A model generated the notes under the pieces. That model saw only the letters and a list, made by a program, of their open reading frames with translations. It ran no database searches and had not been told where the DNA came from. From Burkholderiales bacterium (GTDB taxonomy: Bacteria > Pseudomonadota > Gammaproteobacteria > Burkholderiales > Burkholderiaceae_C), in NCBI GenBank assembly GCA_019509985.1, contig JAEKLF010000141.1, positions 1 through 34,140 on the forward strand: a stretch of 34,140 nucleotides of DNA, read 5' to 3'. The translations under genes were made by a program, and so were the position numbers. Of this stretch, positions 7,536-16,017 are shown piece by piece (the stretch's first letter is position 1; every line of letters starts with the position of its first letter).

Positions 7536-8600
7536 TCACGGCGTCCAGTCAGCACCGGAAGAGGCGGCAGCCCCGCACCACGCATCGACGACGGACGCCA
7601 GAGCTTTCGGTGCCAGCGACGGCAGCGTCACGACCTGCGGCGGTCGCTGCCAGTGCTCAGCCACCCGGCATGGCTCGACATAAGCCGTGATGACCTCCGC
7701 CAACGCCTCGACGACTTGCCCGGATCTGTACAGCGAACGCCACCGATCAAGGGTCTCCGCCCTAGGCGGTCGGCTGGACTCCGAGAGCGCCTCCAACAAC
7801 CGGTCTGCATCCGCGCCCTTCGACGTCAGACACTCGTTCCAGGCCCGCGCTCGGGCACCCAGAGGGACTTCAAGTCTGACGCTCACCGAGCGGGCCACGA
7901 CATCCCGCAGCGACGGTGGCAGCACGAGATCGCCGAACCCACAAAGGCTGATGCGGATCCAGACGGGTCGGCGCGCGTCGAAGCGCCTCAGCGATTGCAG
8001 CAGCTGAGTCTCAAAGGCGTTTTGCGACGGCGGCGTATCCACTGACAGAGTCAAGCCGGGCACCAGCCTCTGTCCCGCCAACGCAGTGAGGTCGAGCACC
8101 TGCTCGCCACGCTTGGTCAGGCGCGCGACGATGCGGGAGAGTCCGCTGACGGGAGGGGCAACGAGCACTCGAAACGAGAGCGCGCGCGGCAACACGTCCA
8201 GGCCGGCTTCCACCCATCGTCGGTAGTTGATCCAACCACCTGCGAGCACATCGACATAGTAGCCGGCCGCCTTGAGCGGCTCGGACCAGACCTGACTGTC
8301 CAGCCCTCCCCTGTCGCAATAGACAAGCACCGCGCCACCAGCTTCAAGCCGACGGACGTGCGCGGCCAAGACGTAGGGAACGCCCGGCTCGCTATCCCGA
8401 ACGCCGGTGAAGTCGGTGACGGGTTCGCGCACTGGTCGGTCCCTGGGACCGACAGGAACATTCACGGCTCCCGGGATGTGGTCGTCCTGGTACGCCTCGG
8501 CACTTCTGGCGTCGATGACCAGCGCGTAGGAGCCGAATTCCTGGACTTCGATCTGGTGTGGATGCACCAGTGCATCAAGAGACGCCAACGGCGTGGCCAT
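7536..8600 (-). CDS. MnmH/SelU-like protein with degenerate P-loop
   Basis: 354 aa, the usual length of tRNA 2-selenouridine synthase (MnmH/SelU/YbbB), with AGGAAG before the ATG. An N-terminal rhodanese domain (residues about 10-135: VIDARSAEAYQDDHIPGAVN, then VLVYCDRGGLDS, then LAGGWINYRRWV) keeps the catalytic Cys at residue 95 and the GG-NYRR element, but the family's CWRGG is CDRGG. The C-terminal half follows the family (LSFRVLVAPPVSGLSR, VLDLTALAGQRL, PSQNAFETQLLQSLRRFD), yet the P-loop GxTGxGK is replaced by APPVSGLS and the ESES region by IRISLCGFG. Normal MnmH replaces tRNA wobble 2-thiouridine sulfur with selenium; this copy probably cannot bind ATP/GTP or substrate normally. It is divergent from the virB operon. 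Family membership is clear to me; function is not. Confidence 0.75.
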   Translation of the reverse strand: MATPLASLDALVHPHQIEVQEFGSYALVIDARSAEAYQDDHIPGAVNVPVGPRDRPVREPVTDFTGVRDSEPGVPYVLAAHVRRLEAGGAVLVYCDRGGLDSQVWSEPLKAAGYYVDVLAGGWINYRRWVEAGLDVLPRALSFRVLVAPPVSGLSRIVARLTKRGEQVLDLTALAGQRLVPGLTLSVDTPPSQNAFETQLLQSLRRFDARRPVWIRISLCGFGDLVLPPSLRDVVARSVSVRLEVPLGARARAWNECLTSKGADADRLLEALSESSRPPRAETLDRWRSLYRSGQVVEALAEVITAYVEPCRVAEHWQRPPQVVTLPSLAPKALASVVDAWCGAAASSGADWTP

Positions 8601-8733
8601 GGTTGTCTTCCTGCAGCGGAACTGCTGGAAATCGGTCCGAATCCAGCAGCGAACCGATGGGGTTTGACTTCTAGATTGACTGCATGGCTCCCAACGAGCC
8701 GACCCGGGATCACAGGTTCAACGTGTCCCGACT

Positions 8734-9390
8734 ATGAGGTTATCGGTCATGCACAAACTTCAAGATTTGGTCATGAACGAGGTACCGAAAACGGTACTTT
8801 CGTCGGCCCCGAATGTAGACGCCTCATGGCGTGGTGCCAAGCAGGTACGGCGCCCGTCTGGACGCCGCCCATGCGCCCCCGCCGGTGCGTTGGTCGGTCT
8901 GATTGCGACGCTCAGCCTAATGGCGCCATCCACGGCAAGCGCCGTCGACGGTTGCGTGGTCCTGCTGTGCCTTGCCGCGCCCAGCTGGCGTGCCATCCCC
9001 GAGTGTGTGCCGCCCATCCGGCAGCTGCTGCGCGACCTGGCGCGTGGCAAGGCCTTTCCGACCTGCGGGTTCGCAGGGGCCGGCAACGCCTCCGCCCACA
9101 CCTGGTCCAACGCGCCGAGCTTTTGTCCACCGCAGTACACGCGGCAGTGGGACGGCCCCAACGGGCCGGTCTACAGCTGCGACTACGACGGCGCGATCTC
9201 TGTGTCCGTGAACGGCGCGCCGTTCTCGCAGACCTGGTGGTCCATGGCCGGCGACGCCGTCACGGAGTTCAGCCCCGCGGCGAAGACGCAGCTCGGCACC
9301 TGGGACACGCGCTTCGAAACGGACTTCGCCGCCTGGCTTGCGCTGCAGCCGCCGTCCCAGCCAGGCGTTCCCGATGGCCTCTCACGCTGA
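8734..9390 (+). CDS. Secreted protein at the head of the virB operon
   Basis: ORF of 218 aa; the start is uncertain because several in-frame ATGs (8734, 8749, 8773) precede the obvious signal peptide (AGALVGLIATLSLMAPSTASA, ending near residue 70). The mature part begins VDGCVVLLCLAAPSWRAIPEC and carries several cysteines and aromatic patches (WDGPNGPVYSCDYDG, FSQTWWSM). I recall similar proteins heading VirB-type operons in betaproteobacterial and gammaproteobacterial elements, but no function is known to me. The long N-terminal extension overlaps the palindrome at 8782, so translation may start further downstream. Its 3' end overlaps virB1 by 17 nt. Confidence 0.6.
   Translation: MRLSVMHKLQDLVMNEVPKTVLSSAPNVDASWRGAKQVRRPSGRRPCAPAGALVGLIATLSLMAPSTASAVDGCVVLLCLAAPSWRAIPECVPPIRQLLRDLARGKAFPTCGFAGAGNASAHTWSNAPSFCPPQYTRQWDGPNGPVYSCDYDGAISVSVNGAPFSQTWWSMAGDAVTEFSPAAKTQLGTWDTRFETDFAAWLALQPPSQPGVPDGLSR
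8782..8797. promoter_or_regulatory. Perfect 16-nt palindrome, candidate operator of the virB operon
   Basis: GTACCG-aaaa-CGGTAC is a perfect inverted repeat with 6-nt arms. It is at the 5' end of the T4SS operon, between the divergent MnmH-like gene and the signal-peptide region of the first operon ORF. It falls inside the annotated N-terminal extension of that ORF, which suggests that the extension is really untranslated leader. Candidate binders are the LuxR-type or AlpA-like regulators or an unseen repressor. Confidence 0.4.
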
Positions 9391-9904
9391 CAGCGCCATG
9401 GACACCACCACCTTCCTCTCGCTCGCGCTGTCGTGTGCGCCGAACGTGCACGCCGCCACGGCATCGGCCCTCGTCCACGTGGAGAGCGGCAGCAATCCAT
9501 GGGCCATCGGCGTCGTGGGCGGCGCCCTGGAGCGCCAACCAAAAACCCGCGCCGAGGCGCTCGCGACGGCGCGCGCGCTTCAGGCGCAACGCTGGAACTT
9601 CAGCGTCGGCCTCGGTCAGATCAACGTCGGCAACTTCGAACGGCTCGGCTTGACCCTGGAAACCGCCTTTGACGCCTGCACCAACCTGGCCGCCATGCAG
9701 ACGGTGCTCAGCGAGTGCTTCGACAGCGCCCGCCAGCGAGACCCGACGCGCCCAGCGCAGACGGCCCTTCGACGCGCCCTCTCCTGCTACTACAGCGGCA
9801 ACTTCAACACCGGCTTCGAGCATGGCTACGTGCAAAAGGTCCTCGCGGCCGCCTCCCCGGCGGTCCGCGCGCTTCCCCCCGTGCAACCCAAGGAGAAATC
9901 ATGA
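9374..9904 (+). CDS. virB1: VirB1 lytic transglycosylase
   Basis: Soluble lytic transglycosylase of the T4SS, which opens peptidoglycan for channel assembly. From ATG 9374 the protein has 176 aa; ATG 9398 is an alternative. SALVHVESGSNPWAIGVVG contains the catalytic Glu (about residue 37) in the ESGxNPxAIG context, and VGLGQINVGNF is the GLGQIN substrate-groove motif. The later CYYSGNFNTGFEHGYVQKV fits the family's C-terminal YxxGN...G..Y element. No strong signal peptide precedes the domain, although a short hydrophobic stretch (FLSLALSCAPNVHAA) does. It overlaps the previous ORF and its stop overlaps the virB2 start. Confidence 0.85.
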   Translation: MASHADSAMDTTTFLSLALSCAPNVHAATASALVHVESGSNPWAIGVVGGALERQPKTRAEALATARALQAQRWNFSVGLGQINVGNFERLGLTLETAFDACTNLAAMQTVLSECFDSARQRDPTRPAQTALRRALSCYYSGNFNTGFEHGYVQKVLAAASPAVRALPPVQPKEKS

Positions 9905-10188
9905 ACCGCAACGCATTTCTGACCGCCCTGGTGACAACTGCCTCCACCCTCGTCTCCATGGCGGCGTCACCGGCGCTGGCCGCCGGTTTCGACAAGGTGA
10001 ACGACACCGTCACCAACGTCAACACCATCCTGGTGACGATCTCGATCGCCGTCGTCACGATCGCCATCATCTGGGCCGGCTTCAAGATGATCTTCCAGGG
10101 CGCCCGGCTGGCCGACGTCTCCAATGTGCTGATCGGCGGCACGCTCGTCGGCGGCGCCGGCGCCATGGCCGCCTACATCGTCAGCTGA
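9901..10188 (+). CDS. virB2: VirB2 pilin
   Basis: Major pilin subunit, 95 aa, from ATG 9901 with AAGGAG 6 nt upstream. A signal peptide (LVTTASTLVSMAASPALA) ends near residue 29, followed by a mature pilin with two hydrophobic segments: ILVTISIAVVTIAIIWAGFK and VLIGGTLVGGAGAMAAYIV. This two-helix hairpin with a short polar loop is the standard VirB2/TrbC architecture; subunits reside in the inner membrane before assembly into the pilus. It overlaps the virB1 stop by 4 nt and is 13 nt upstream of virB3. Confidence 0.9.
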   Translation: MNRNAFLTALVTTASTLVSMAASPALAAGFDKVNDTVTNVNTILVTISIAVVTIAIIWAGFKMIFQGARLADVSNVLIGGTLVGGAGAMAAYIVS

Positions 10189-10201
10189 TCCGGGGACGAC
10201 T

Positions 10202-10534
10202 GTGCAAGGCGAGGCCATCTACAAGGGCGCCACGCGGCCCGCGATGAAACTGGGCATCCCGCTGGTGCCGCTGGTGGTGCTGTTCGGCACCGGCATGCTG
10301 CTCATCATGTGGGGCGGCAGCCTGATCACCTGGTGGATCGCCCCGGTCGTCCTCCTGGCCATCTTGCCCACGCTGGGCTGGATGCGCTTCGTGACGGCCA
10401 AGGACGACCAGCGCTTTCGGCAGATGTTCGTCGCAATGAAGCTGCGCCTGCACGACCACAACCGCCGCTTCTGGCACGCGCGCAGCTATTCCCCCACCCT
10501 TTACCGGGGAGCCAAAGATGCTTGGCATGTCTGA
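10202..10534 (+). CDS. virB3: VirB3 inner-membrane protein
   Basis: 110-aa VirB3 family protein starting at GTG 10202, with CCGGGGA upstream. After a short N-terminus (AIYKGATRPAM, the typical KG.TRP element) there are two adjacent hydrophobic segments (PLVPLVVLFGTGMLLIMW and LITWWIAPVVLLAILPTLGW), then a basic cytoplasmic tail. VirB3 sits in the inner membrane and works with VirB4 in pilus biogenesis. Its stop overlaps the proposed virB4 start (ATG 10518) by 17 nt. Confidence 0.85.
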   Translation: MQGEAIYKGATRPAMKLGIPLVPLVVLFGTGMLLIMWGGSLITWWIAPVVLLAILPTLGWMRFVTAKDDQRFRQMFVAMKLRLHDHNRRFWHARSYSPTLYRGAKDAWHV

Positions 10535-13000
10535 TCACGCTGGCCAACGGCCCAACCCGCGTCGCGGAGAGCCCGCGCCCCGTCACTGGGCCCGCGCCCG
10601 CGCCGAAAACCCGCTGGCCCGCTTCATTCCGTTCTCATCGCTGGTCAGTCCCCATGACGTCATCACGCGAGGCGGCGACTACCTGCGCGTCTGGCGCCTG
10701 GCGGCGTCGCCTTCGAATGCGCCGACGAGCAGCAAATCGCCGAGCGCCATGAAGCGCTTTGCAGCCTGCTGCGCAACCTGGCCGGCGGGCAATGGGCCGT
10801 GTGGACGCACCGCATCCACCGGACGGTCAGCGATGCCCTCGACGACCCCGTGGAGGCCGGCTTCGCCCGCGACCTGTCGCAGGCCTACCAGGCCCGGCTC
10901 GGCCAGCACCGGCTCATGAGCAATGAGCTCTACCTGACCCTCCTATATCGGCCCACGGCGTCGCGCGTGGCCCGCGCCCTGAGGTCCAACCGGCGCAGCC
11001 GCGAAGAGATCGCCGCGGCGCAGGCTGAGGCACTGCGCGTGATGGCAGAACGCTCGGCGCTTGTCGCCAGGGTGCTGCGCGGCTTCAGCCCCGAACTGCT
11101 AGGGTCCCGCGAGCAAAACGAACGCAGCTACTCGGAGGTTGCCGAATTCCTGGGCTACCTCGTCAACGGCTGCTGGCGCCCCGTTCCCATGGCCGCCGGG
11201 CCGCTGTACCGAACGCTGCCCACATCGCGCCTGTCCTTCGGCAGTGACAAGCTCGAGATCCGGCAGGGCGACCAGCGACGCTTCGCCGCCCTGGTCGACA
11301 TCAAGGAATACGCCGACGCGGTGCAGCCCGGGGTCCTGAACGCCCTCCTCTACGAAGCCAGCGAGTTCATCGAGACGCAGAGCTTCTCGATCCTGCCACG
11401 CCGAGACGCCATGAAGGCGCTCGAACTGCAGCGGGATCAGCTGATCGCCAGCGATGACGTGGTTGCCAGCCAGGTTGCGGAAATGGACGTCGCGCTCAAC
11501 GAGCTGGGCGACGGCCAGTTCTGCATGGGCGAGTACCACTACTCGCTCGTCGTCTTCGGCAACGACATTGCCGACGCCGGGCGGCGCGCCGCGCAGGCCA
11601 TCGGCGCCATCGGCGAGTCCACCAGCCTGCAGATGTCGCCCGTTGACCTCGTGGCTGACGCCGCCTGGTTCGCGCAGATGCCGGGCAACTGGCAATGGCG
11701 GCCGCGCGACGCCAAGCTCTCCTCGCGGGCGTTCGCGGCGCTGGCCAGCGGCCACAACTTTCCCCAAGGCAAGCGCAACGGCAACCCCTGGGGTGAAGCC
11801 CTGGCGCTGCTGCGCACACCGTCGGGACAGCCCTTCTACCTGAACCTGCACAGCAGCCCGGTCGACGAGGACTCCGAAGACAAGAAGCTGCCGGGCAACA
11901 CGCTGATCATTGGCTCCACCGGCGTGGGCAAGACGACGCTCGAGATGTTCCTGCTGACGCTGACCCGCAAGTGGAACCCGGTGCCGCGGCTGGTGCTGTT
12001 CGATCTGGATCGCGGCTGCGAGATCGCCATCCGGGCGCTTGGGGGCCGTTACTTCACCCTGGAAGCCGGCAAGCCCACCGGCTGCAACCCGCTGCAGCGC
12101 GACCCCACACCGGCCCGGGTCCAGTTCTGGGAACAGCTGATCAAGACCTGCATCGCCACGCCGGCCCTACCGCTCATGCCCGCCGACGAGCGGGCGATCG
12201 CCGACGCCGTGAAGTCCGTGGCAAGGATGCCCGCGCCACTGCGCCGCTTCTCGACCATCCGCCAAAACCTGCCGAAGGCGGGTGAGAACAGCCTCTTCGA
12301 GCGCCTCGGACGCTGGTGCCAGGGTGGCGCCCTGGGGTGGGTCTTCGACGAAGCACCCGACCGGCTGCTGGACCTGGACGCTGCGCCGGTCATCGGCTTC
12401 GACACCACGGAATTCCTGGACCTTCCGGAAGTCCGCACGCCCGTCATGATGTACCTGCTGCAGGTCATGGAGGAACTCGTCAACGGCGAGCGCCTGATCT
12501 ACGTGATCTCCGAGTTCTGGAAGGCGCTCGACCACGAGGTCTTCAGCGACTTCGCCAAGAAGAAGCAGAAGACCGTCCGCAAGCAGAACGGTCTCGGGAT
12601 TTTTGACACGCAGAGCCCGTCGGACGTGCTGCGCCACCCCATCGGGCGGACCATGGTCGAGCAGAGCGTGACCAAGATCTTCCTGGCCAACCCGGAGGCG
12701 GTCCGCGAGGAGTACGTGGACGGATTTGGCCTCAGCCAGGCCGAGTTCGAGATCGTCCGCGGTCTGAGCTCCCACGGCGGCCGGCGCTTCCTGGTCAAGC
12801 AGCCCCAGGGCAGCGCGATCTGCGAGCTGGACCTGGCCGGCCTGGAGGACTTCATCGCCGTCCTGTCCGCCACCACCGACAACGTCGCCCTGCTGGACGG
12901 CGTGCGCGCCCGCCATGGCAACGATCCGTTTCAGTGGCTTCCCGAGTTCCTTCGTCAGGTTAAAGATCGCGGATCCCGCAACTCACGGAGAGCCGCATGA
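10518..13000 (+). CDS. virB4: VirB4 ATPase, apparent frameshift near the 5' end
   Basis: The conjugation ATPase of the CagE/TrbE/VirB4 family. The long downstream frame (733 aa from 10799) has GSTGVGKTT (Walker A, about 11912-11938), RLIYVISEFWKAL (Walker B region, about 12500), KKKQKTVRKQNGLGIFDTQS and a C-terminal YVDGFGLSQAEFEIV. The N-terminal 60 residues (ARFIPFSSLVSPHDVITRGG, then DYLRVWRL) sit in another frame starting at ATG 10518, which overlaps virB3. Continuity is restored as GVAFECADEQQIAERHEAL if about one base is missing near 10702-10712. The joined product would be about 828 aa, the normal family length. The Walker B acidic pair appears as SE instead of DE. The frameshift could be a real lesion or a sequencing error. 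Confidence 0.85.
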
Positions 13001-13404
13001 AGCCCCTCACCTACCTGATCAACTCACTGGCACTGGCCCTTGCCGCAGGCGCGGCAAACGCGCAGTACGTCAAGGGAAACGAAGCCGTCGTGGTCCTGCC
13101 GGACGGCACAAGAAGAGTAGAGACGCCACCACTTCCAACGGCCACCTTGGCAGCTCCATGCTCAGCAACGAATCCCGCTTGTACTTCTGGCGGATGGCGC
13201 ATGGTGGAAACGTCAGACGGCCTGAACGAGTGCACGGAGATCTACGCGCGTCAAGGCACATGCAGGGCATCGACGTTCGGCAAGGAAAAGCGTCCGCGGC
13301 TCTGGATCGTGAAACACAAGGGCACCTGGATGCAGTGCTCGCTTCCTGACCTTTCAAGCAAATGCGTAAGCGTCAAGGCCCTTCCATTCACCGTGGTTCA
13401 GTAG
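12997..13404 (+). CDS. Small Cys-rich secreted protein between virB4 and virB6
   Basis: 135 aa starting in an ATGA overlap with virB4. The signal peptide is YLINSLALALAAGAANA, cleaved near residue 22. The mature part holds six cysteines (PCSATNPAC, NECTE, GTCRAS, MQCSL, SKCVS), suggesting three disulfides in the periplasm, and no known domain. Base composition is noticeably less GC-rich than in the neighbouring virB4. The coupling implies a role in, or cargo of, the secretion system, for example surface exclusion, adhesion or an entry-exclusion-like function, but this is speculation. Confidence 0.65.
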   Translation: MKPLTYLINSLALALAAGAANAQYVKGNEAVVVLPDGTRRVETPPLPTATLAAPCSATNPACTSGGWRMVETSDGLNECTEIYARQGTCRASTFGKEKRPRLWIVKHKGTWMQCSLPDLSSKCVSVKALPFTVVQ

Positions 13405-13417
13405 ATGAGGTGATGCG

Positions 13418-14485
13418 ATGTTCACTTGGGTTGGTTCTCAGTTCGATGTTGCACTGACAAATTACGTGCTCAACGTCGTAACGACCTTGATGGGAGCGTT
13501 GATGCCAGTCGCGTTATCGGCGATGACGCTCTGGGTCTGCCTCTACGGGTGGGCAATTGCACGAAATGAAGTCTCAGAAACCGTGCCCACCTTTGTATGG
13601 AAGGCGTTCAAGATTGGGCTGGTGTTCTCGGTAGCCCTTCAGTCGAGCTTCTACATCTCGACCGTCTCCGATACAGCAAACGGTTTGGCCACGGGTGTCG
13701 CATCAACATTCCTGCCGTCCACCGCAGCGGCAAACACCGTCACAACGCCGTACGGCATTCTTGACACCTTCAATGACAAGGCGAGCCAGCTCGTCGTTGA
13801 TCTGATGAAGGAAGCCAGCGTCTGGCGCCTGGATCTGCTCCTTGCGGCGGTAGTCACTTCCTTCGGGAACGTCGTGTTCCTGTGCATCACGTTGTACACG
13901 GTCACTCTTGCCAAGGTGTTCTTGACATTCGTGATCGCCGTGGGCCCTCTGTTCGTTCTTTGTTTGGCCTGGCGACCCACCGCTAGATTTTTCGACAGCT
14001 GGCTGTCGATGCTTCTCAACGCTGTGGTCGTTACATGGTTCTCGTTTTTCGCGCTTGGTCTGAGTGCCTTTATGGGCGACCACCTTGTGGACGCAATACA
14101 GGGCCAGGGTGGCTTTGCCGGACCGACCTTCAACGCAGTTGCCGAGTCGCTCAAATACTGCATCGTGATGATCCTCATGGCCATCATCTGCTTCCAGGCG
14201 CCGAGCCTTGCCTCAGCCCTGACAGGCGGTGCCGCTGTGCAGCAGGGCATCCAGATGATCCAGAACATCCGCATGGCCTCCGGCCCTCGGTTTTCCTCCC
14301 GCGGCGGTGCTGGTGCCGCCAGCGGCGTTGGCGGCGGCGAAGTCAGAGCCGGGGTCGGCGTTCCCTATGCGGCCGGACAGGCAGTTGGCACGGCGGCCGG
14401 GATGGCCGGACGTGCCGCGCGACAAGGTGCCGGCGCAGTGCGCACGGCGGCCTACAAACTCGCGGCCATGCGCGGCCGCGCCTGA
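13418..14485 (+). CDS. virB6: VirB6/TrbL-type polytopic membrane channel protein
   Basis: 355 aa from ATG 13418 with GAGGTG upstream. Repeated hydrophobic segments (LMGALMPVALSAMTLWVCLYG, a longer block near residues 135-185 including FLTFVIAVGPLFVLCLAW, then VVVTWFSFFALGLSAFM and YCIVMILMAIICFQA) give about six membrane helices, the VirB6 architecture. The central loop (VTTPYGILDTFNDKAS) is likely periplasmic. The C-terminal 80 residues are Gly/Ala-rich and polar. VirB6 forms part of the inner-membrane complex and contacts the substrate in transit. The first 270 codons are visibly less GC-rich than the surrounding operon, as is the preceding small gene, suggesting allelic replacement of this segment. 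Confidence 0.85.
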   Translation: MFTWVGSQFDVALTNYVLNVVTTLMGALMPVALSAMTLWVCLYGWAIARNEVSETVPTFVWKAFKIGLVFSVALQSSFYISTVSDTANGLATGVASTFLPSTAAANTVTTPYGILDTFNDKASQLVVDLMKEASVWRLDLLLAAVVTSFGNVVFLCITLYTVTLAKVFLTFVIAVGPLFVLCLAWRPTARFFDSWLSMLLNAVVVTWFSFFALGLSAFMGDHLVDAIQGQGGFAGPTFNAVAESLKYCIVMILMAIICFQAPSLASALTGGAAVQQGIQMIQNIRMASGPRFSSRGGAGAASGVGGGEVRAGVGVPYAAGQAVGTAAGMAGRAARQGAGAVRTAAYKLAAMRGRA

Positions 14486-14510
14486 CACCTCGTTGAGCAA
14501 GGAGCTCGTC

Positions 14511-15206
14511 ATGAACACACGGTTGAAGATCGCGGCAGCGGCAACACTCCTGGCGTGCACCGTTGGTGCCCGCGCCAGCGGCATCCCCGTCATCGACATT
14601 GCCAACCTGATGCAGACGGTTCAGCAAGTCATGAACGACATCACCGAGATCAACAACCAGGTCCAGCAGATCACCCAGTTGCAGAACCAGCTGAACAGCA
14701 TCAACGGTGTGCGCAACCTCGGCAATGTCTTCAACAACCCGGCGCTGGCCAACTACGTACCGTCGCAGGCCTACACCTACTTCAACGACGTCGACGTTTC
14801 CGGTTACTCGGGGCTCACGACGACGGCACGGGCCTTGCGCGACGCCGGCATGGTCTACAACTGCGCGGACCTCACCGGCGCTGCGCGCGTCGCGTGCCAA
14901 TCCAACCTGGCCCAGCCGTATCAGCAGAAGGGGTTGCTCCAGGACGCGATGAAGACCGCTTCCGGCCGCCTCGCTCAGATCCGCTCGCTGATGACCCAGA
15001 TCAACATGACCGGTGACCAGAAGGCCATCCAGGAGATCCAGGCACGCATCGGCGCGGAGAACGCCATGCTGGCCCATGAGATGTCACAGGTCCAAATGCT
15101 GCAAGGCATGGCTGACAGCGAGGAGCGGATTGCCCGGTCCCGCGACCGAGAGCGCCAGTACCAGATGCTGAACCGCACAGGCAAGGTCGCCGACTACCTG
15201 CCCTGA
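14511..15206 (+). CDS. virB5: VirB5 minor pilin
   Basis: 231 aa from ATG 14511 with AAGGAG 7 nt upstream. The signal peptide is AAAATLLACTVGARA. The mature protein begins SGIPVIDIANLMQ followed by a heptad-rich helix (VQQVMNDITEINNQVQQ, TQLQNQLNSINGVRNLG), a central globular part with CADLTGAARVAC, and a second long helix (about residues 150-215) rich in Gln, Met and Glu. This three-helix-bundle pattern is that of VirB5/TraC, found at the pilus tip and involved in recipient contact. It comes after virB6, an order different from the Agrobacterium operon. Confidence 0.85.
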   Translation: MNTRLKIAAAATLLACTVGARASGIPVIDIANLMQTVQQVMNDITEINNQVQQITQLQNQLNSINGVRNLGNVFNNPALANYVPSQAYTYFNDVDVSGYSGLTTTARALRDAGMVYNCADLTGAARVACQSNLAQPYQQKGLLQDAMKTASGRLAQIRSLMTQINMTGDQKAIQEIQARIGAENAMLAHEMSQVQMLQGMADSEERIARSRDRERQYQMLNRTGKVADYLP

Positions 15207-15243
15207 CCCAAGCGCGCCGGCGCGTCACACAAGCGAGGTCCCC

Positions 15244-16017
15244 ATGGATGCCATCCTGATGACAGGAAGAGCTGCTGCATTCCCGAAACCATCCTCCCCT
15301 CCTCTTCCCAAGGCCGAGGCCGTCGCCGCGATGGAAGCAAACGCGGCCTGGGAGATCGACCGGACGCTGCTGCTGGAACGCTCCGAACGCCGGGCGTGGC
15401 GCGTTGCCATCGCCGGCGGCGTGCTGGGCCTCATCGGCACCGCAGCGGTCTTCGTCCAGGGCCCGCTTCGTCGCATCGTCGAGATCCCCATCGTGGTGGA
15501 CCGTGTCACCGGCGAGGCCACCGTGCAGCAACGGCTGGACGTCGAGACCATCCCGACCATGGAAGCGCTCGACAAGCACAACCTGGCCGTGTTCGTCCGC
15601 GCCCGTGCGGGCTACAGCTGGATGTTCCTGCAGCGGGATTTCGACCAGGTCGCTCGCATGGCCACGCCGGCCGTTTTCGCGGACTACAACCGGCAGTTCG
15701 AAGGCGAAGAGGCGCTGCAGAAGCGCATCGCTGGCGCCCAGGACTGGCGCGTCAACGTGATCGGCGTTCGTCTGTCCGCGTCGGGTCGGGCCGGCAACAA
15801 CGGTGAAGCGACCGTCACCTACGAGAAGGTGGTCCACCTCACGGATCGGAACCTGCCGGACATCACGACGCGCCACGTCGCCAGCGTCGTGTTCGAGTAC
15901 CAGCCGAAGGTACTGGCCAAGGAACGCGACCGCCTGGAGAACCCTTTTGGGTTCGTCGTCACGGCCTACCGCTCCGACCCGGAAATCACCACAGCGGCGC
16001 TAGGAGCGAAGCCATGA
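15244..16017 (+). CDS. virB8: VirB8 inner-membrane scaffold protein
   Basis: 257 aa from ATG 15244 with GAGG upstream. A short cytoplasmic N-terminus contains WEIDRTLLLERSERRAWR, followed by one membrane helix (VAIAGGVLGLIGTAAVFV, about residues 57-74) and a periplasmic NTF2-like domain, including LDKHNLAVFVRARAGYSW, VTYEKVVHLTD, ASVVFEYQP and NPFGFVVTAYRSDPE, all conserved VirB8 landmarks. VirB8 is a bitopic assembly factor contacting VirB9, VirB10 and the pilins. Its stop overlaps the virB9 start (ATGA). Confidence 0.9.
   Translation: MDAILMTGRAAAFPKPSSPPLPKAEAVAAMEANAAWEIDRTLLLERSERRAWRVAIAGGVLGLIGTAAVFVQGPLRRIVEIPIVVDRVTGEATVQQRLDVETIPTMEALDKHNLAVFVRARAGYSWMFLQRDFDQVARMATPAVFADYNRQFEGEEALQKRIAGAQDWRVNVIGVRLSASGRAGNNGEATVTYEKVVHLTDRNLPDITTRHVASVVFEYQPKVLAKERDRLENPFGFVVTAYRSDPEITTAALGAKP

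Noticed and set aside
15001..15876. 291-aa minus-strand ORF
   Set aside because: Antisense shadow of virB5/virB8, with no homology pattern.
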